Positions 61,234-64,000 of a stretch of DNA of 64,000 nt are shown here, piece by piece (position 1 is the first letter of the stretch; each line of letters opens with the position of its first letter). The position numbers and the translations under genes were made by a program. Under the pieces are notes generated by a model. It was not told the origin of the DNA. It made no database searches and saw only the letters and a program-made list of their open reading frames with translations. This DNA is from Kluyvera cryocrescens NBRC 102467 (lineage in GTDB: Bacteria; Pseudomonadota; Gammaproteobacteria; Enterobacterales; Enterobacteriaceae). The stretch spans positions 1-64,000 of the forward strand of contig NZ_BCTM01000026.1 of assembly GCF_001571285.1 (NCBI RefSeq). The letters are read 5' to 3'.

Positions 61234-62007
61234 ATGAATCCATTAATTATCAAACTGGGCGGCGTGTTATTGGATAGCGAAGAAGCGCTGGAGCGTCTGT
61301 TTACCGCGCTGGTGAACTATCGCGAATCGCATCAGCGCCCGCTGGTGATTGTCCACGGCGGCGGCTGCGTGGTGGATGAGCTGATGAAACAGCTTAACCT
61401 GCCGGTGAAAAAGAAAAATGGCCTGCGCGTTACGCCTGCCGATCAGATTGACATCATTACCGGTGCGCTGGCGGGAACCGCCAACAAAACGCTGCTGGCG
61501 TGGGCGAAGAAGCATGACATTGCCTCTGTTGGTCTGTTCCTGGGCGATGGCGACAGCGTGCAGGTGACCAAGCTGGATGAAGAGCTGGGCCACGTAGGTC
61601 TGGCGCAGCCTGGCTCACCGAAGCTGATTAACCTGCTGCTGGAAGGCGGGTTCCTGCCGGTGGTGAGCTCCATCGGCGTAACCGCCGAGGGGCAGTTGAT
61701 GAACGTCAACGCTGACCAGGCAGCAACCGCGCTGGCTGCTACGCTGGGTGCGGACCTGATCCTGCTCTCCGACGTCAGCGGCATTCTGGATGGCAAAGGG
61801 CAGCGTATTGCTGAGATGACGGCGGCGAAAGCCGAACAGCTGATCGACCAGGGAATTATTACCGACGGCATGATTGTGAAGGTGAATGCGGCGCTTGATG
61901 CGGCACGTACTTTGGGCCGCCCGGTCGATATTGCCTCCTGGCGCCACGCCGAGCAGCTGCCAGCGCTGTTTAACGGCACGCCAATCGGCACGCGTATTCT
62001 GGCTTAA
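61234..62007 (+). CDS. argB: Acetylglutamate kinase ArgB
   Basis: ArgB phosphorylates N-acetylglutamate. The 257-residue protein starts [20 protein letters not shown] with the phosphate-binding [17 protein letters not shown] and [33 protein letters not shown] complete the amino-acid-kinase fold. The ATG at 61234 lies 10 nt after AAGG; a GTG (61225) and ATG (61228) just upstream are too close to the ribosome-binding site. It is 12 nt after argC. Confidence 0.95.
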   Translation: MNPLIIKLGGVLLDSEEALERLFTALVNYRESHQRPLVIVHGGGCVVDELMKQLNLPVKKKNGLRVTPADQIDIITGALAGTANKTLLAWAKKHDIASVGLFLGDGDSVQVTKLDEELGHVGLAQPGSPKLINLLLEGGFLPVVSSIGVTAEGQLMNVNADQAATALAATLGADLILLSDVSGILDGKGQRIAEMTAAKAEQLIDQGIITDGMIVKVNAALDAARTLGRPVDIASWRHAEQLPALFNGTPIGTRILA

Positions 62008-62057
62008 TGTTTAGGTGCCAGAGGGCGGCGATGCCTTCCGGCGACCGGAACAGAACC

Positions 62058-62089
62058 TGTAGGCCGGATGAGCGCAGCGCCATCCGGCA
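62058..62089. repeat. REP element between argB and argH
   Basis: GCCGGATGAGCGCAGCGCCA, followed by TCCGGC, is a typical REP unit in the 112-bp argB-argH gap. A second related GGCG/CCGG block lies just before it. Confidence 0.8.
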
Positions 62090-62119
62090 GTGAAATCGAA
62101 GAATTTAAGGAAATTTGTT

Positions 62120-63493
62120 ATGGCACTTTGGGGCGGGCGTTTTACTCAGGCAGCGGATCAGCGGTTCAAACAGTTCAATGACTCTTTGCGCTTTGACTAT
62201 CGCCTGGCTGAGCAGGATATCGTCGGTTCTGTCGCCTGGTCTAAAGCGCTGGTCACCGTTGGCGTACTGACCGAGCAGGAACAGAATCAGTTGGAAGACG
62301 CTCTGAGCGTGCTGTTGGAAGAGGTGCGTGCAAACCCGCAGCAGATTTTGCAAAGCGATGCTGAAGATATCCATAGCTGGGTGGAAGGGAAGCTTATCGA
62401 TAAAGTCGGCCAGTTGGGCAAAAAACTGCACACCGGCCGTAGCCGTAACGATCAGGTCGCTACCGATCTCAAACTGTGGTGTAAAGACACCGTGGCTGAA
62501 CTGCTGGTGGCAAACCGTCAGCTGCAAAGCGCGCTGGTGGAGACCGCGCAGGCCAACCAGGATGCGGTAATGCCGGGTTATACCCATCTGCAGCGTGCGC
62601 AGCCGGTGACTTTTGCTCACTGGTGCCTGGCCTACGTTGAGATGCTGGCGCGTGATGAAAGCCGTCTGCACGATACCCTCAAGCGTCTCGACGTGAGCCC
62701 GCTGGGCTGCGGTGCGTTGGCGGGTACTGCGTATGAGATTGACCGTGAACAGCTGGCCGGCTGGCTGGGCTTTGCCTCCGCGACCCGTAATAGCCTCGAT
62801 AGCGTTTCTGACCGTGACCACGTGCTGGAACTGCTCTCCAATGCTTCTATTGGTATGGTGCATCTGTCGCGCTTCGCCGAAGATCTGATCTTCTTTAATA
62901 CCGGCGAGGCCGGTTTCGTTGAGCTTTCCGACCGCGTGACCTCCGGCTCTTCGCTGATGCCGCAGAAGAAAAACCCGGATGCGCTCGAGCTTATTCGTGG
63001 CAAATGCGGCCGCGTGCAGGGCGCGTTGACCGGCATGATGATGACGCTGAAAGGCCTACCGCTGGCCTACAACAAAGATATGCAGGAAGACAAAGAAGGG
63101 GTCTTCGATGCGCTGGATACCTGGATGGACTGTCTGCATATGGCGGCGCTGGTGCTGGACGGTATCCAGGTGAAACGTCCTCGCTGTCAGGAAGCGGCAC
63201 AGCAAGGCTATGCCAATGCCACTGAACTGGCGGACTATCTGGTCGCGAAAGGCGTTCCGTTCCGCGAAGCGCACCATATCGTGGGTGAGGTGGTGGTTGA
63301 AGCGATTGCCCAAGGCAAGCCGCTGGAAGAGCTGGCGCTGGCTGACCTGCAGAAATTCAGTGCGGTGATTGGCGATGATGTCTATCCGATCCTGTCGCTG
63401 CAATCCTGCTTGGATAAACGTGCGGCCAAAGGCGGCGTGTCGCCGCAGCAGGTGGCGCAGGCCATTCGCGATGCGCAGGCGCGTCTGAGCTAA
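62120..63493 (+). CDS. argH: Argininosuccinate lyase ArgH
   Basis: ArgH splits argininosuccinate into arginine and fumarate. The 457-residue fumarase/aspartase-superfamily protein has the E. coli length and begins [20 protein letters not shown]. Active-site regions are [35 protein letters not shown] (catalytic His region) and [21 protein letters not shown] (mobile Ser loop). AAGGA lies 8 nt before the ATG; ten extra codons upstream run into the REP. Confidence 0.97.
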   Translation: MALWGGRFTQAADQRFKQFNDSLRFDYRLAEQDIVGSVAWSKALVTVGVLTEQEQNQLEDALSVLLEEVRANPQQILQSDAEDIHSWVEGKLIDKVGQLGKKLHTGRSRNDQVATDLKLWCKDTVAELLVANRQLQSALVETAQANQDAVMPGYTHLQRAQPVTFAHWCLAYVEMLARDESRLHDTLKRLDVSPLGCGALAGTAYEIDREQLAGWLGFASATRNSLDSVSDRDHVLELLSNASIGMVHLSRFAEDLIFFNTGEAGFVELSDRVTSGSSLMPQKKNPDALELIRGKCGRVQGALTGMMMTLKGLPLAYNKDMQEDKEGVFDALDTWMDCLHMAALVLDGIQVKRPRCQEAAQQGYANATELADYLVAKGVPFREAHHIVGEVVVEAIAQGKPLEELALADLQKFSAVIGDDVYPILSLQSCLDKRAAKGGVSPQQVAQAIRDAQARLS

Positions 63494-63521
63494 CTTTCAG
63501 CACGAATAAGAGATGATTGAG

Positions 63522-63552
63522 CCCGGCCGAGCGCAGCGACGCCGGGTTTTTT
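63522..63552 (+). terminator. argH terminator
   Basis: CCCGGC and GCCGGG form a 6-bp stem with a 13-nt loop, followed by six T. Confidence 0.8.
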
Positions 63553-63559
63553 ACGCGCA

Positions 63560-63674
63560 AAAAAAGCGGGCCACGGGGCCCGCAAACGTTCATGTTGGCT
63601 TTTGTTAGTCGAGTTTGAGAGAAACTCCGAATCAGTGTGACGACTTCAAGGGTTAAACGAGGGTCACCTGTTTC
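63560..63674 (-). ncRNA. oxyS: OxyS small RNA
   Basis: OxyS is the peroxide-induced Hfq-binding sRNA divergent from oxyR. The minus-strand sequence starts GAAACAGGTGACC, contains TTTAACCCTTGAAGTC and AGTTTCTCTCAAACTCGACT, and ends with GCGGGCC-CCGT-GGCCCGC and seven T. These correspond in order to E. coli OxyS. -10 TAATAC is at 63686-63681. The terminator stem is more GC-rich and the length is about 115 nt against 109-110 in E. coli. Confidence 0.92.
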
Positions 63675-63701
63675 TGTGCTGTATTATTAAACAGAATCCT
63701 T

Positions 63702-63756
63702 GATAGGGATAATCATTCATTGCTATTCTATCTATCGCCATGGGCTATCGTGGCGA
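63702..63756. promoter_or_regulatory. OxyR binding region between oxyS and oxyR
   Basis: Spaced ATAG/CTAT elements (GATAGGGATAAT, GCTATTCTATCTATCGCC, GGGCTATCG) follow the E. coli oxyR-oxyS operator almost exactly. OxyR should activate oxyS and repress its own gene here. Confidence 0.82.
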
Positions 63757-63769
63757 TGGAGGAAGAATA

Positions 63770-64000
63770 ATGAATATTCGCGATCTTGAATACCTGGTGG
63801 CATTGGCTGAACATCGGCACTTCCGCCGGGCGGCAGATTCCTGCCATGTCAGTCAGCCAACCCTGAGCGGGCAGATTCGTAAACTGGAAGATGAACTGGG
63901 CGTGATGCTGCTGGAACGGACTAGCCGCAAAGTGCTGTTTACCCAAGCGGGGCTGCTGCTGGTGGACCAGGCGCGTACCGTGTTACGCGAGGTCAAAGTG
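63770..64000 (+). CDS. oxyR: Peroxide sensor OxyR (partial, N-terminal)
   Basis: The first 77 codons run off the window. MNIRDLEYLVALAEHRHFRR and AADSCHVSQPTLSGQIRKLE form the LysR-type helix-turn-helix of OxyR. GGAGGAAGAATA precedes the ATG. The redox-active cysteines lie beyond the end. Position next to oxyS and argH confirms the identity. Confidence 0.96.
   Translation, partial: MNIRDLEYLVALAEHRHFRRAADSCHVSQPTLSGQIRKLEDELGVMLLERTSRKVLFTQAGLLLVDQARTVLREVKV

Overview
The window is a chromosomal segment of an enteric gammaproteobacterium (Enterobacterales). Almost every core gene can be matched by eye to the Escherichia coli K-12 min 87-90 region (rha, sodA, cpx, pfkA, hslVU, priA, met, katG, ppc, arg, oxyR). 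Protein similarity is high but not at E. coli level, and several accessory loci differ. A Klebsiella/Raoultella/Kluyvera-type genus is plausible, but I cannot settle the genus from the sequence alone.

Layout. 1-2.1 kb: the end of a beta-glucoside PTS operon, with a family 4 phospho-glycosidase that carries a frameshift and a partial EIIC. 2.2-15.2 kb: an extended L-rhamnose locus. One leftward operon runs rhaB-rhaA-rhaD, then a four-gene ABC sugar importer, a lactaldehyde reductase and rhaM. The divergent regulators rhaS-rhaR and the symporter gene rhaT follow. 15.4-22.4 kb: sodA, yiiM, cpxAR/cpxP with the 3'-UTR sRNA CpxQ, fieF, pfkA and rraA. 22.5-30.3 kb: menA, hslVU, ftsN, cytR, priA, rpmE. 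30.3-35.5 kb: a short CRP-site/26-codon-ORF/terminator unit and a non-PTS sucrose cluster (cscR, cscBAK). 35.5-45 kb: the methionine genes metJ, metBL and metF, interrupted between metL and metF by an accessory block (carboxymuconolactone decarboxylase-like protein with a LysR regulator; glucose-family PTS permease with a LacI regulator). 45-55.8 kb: yijE, katG, gldA, fsaB, ptsA, frwCBD, yijO. 56-64 kb: ppc, argE, argCBH, oxyS and the start of oxyR.

How the parts work together. Rhamnose can enter by the RhaT symporter or by the ABC importer. RhaM, RhaA, RhaB and RhaD convert it to dihydroxyacetone phosphate and lactaldehyde, and the FucO-type enzyme reduces lactaldehyde. The csc genes take up sucrose, hydrolyse it and phosphorylate fructose. 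MetJ boxes precede metB and metF, ARG boxes lie between argE and argC, an OxyR site lies between oxyS and oxyR, a CpxR box lies between cpxR and cpxP, and a sigma-32 promoter precedes hslV.

I do not see a clearly new large system such as a defence island, CRISPR array or prophage. The best candidate for something undescribed is the CRP-site-driven 26-codon unit at 30.37-30.59 kb. Other points worth checking are the stem-loops at every module boundary of the long rha operon, the direct pfkA-rraA junction, and two unexplained perfect palindromes. Gene-order comparisons with E. coli are from memory.
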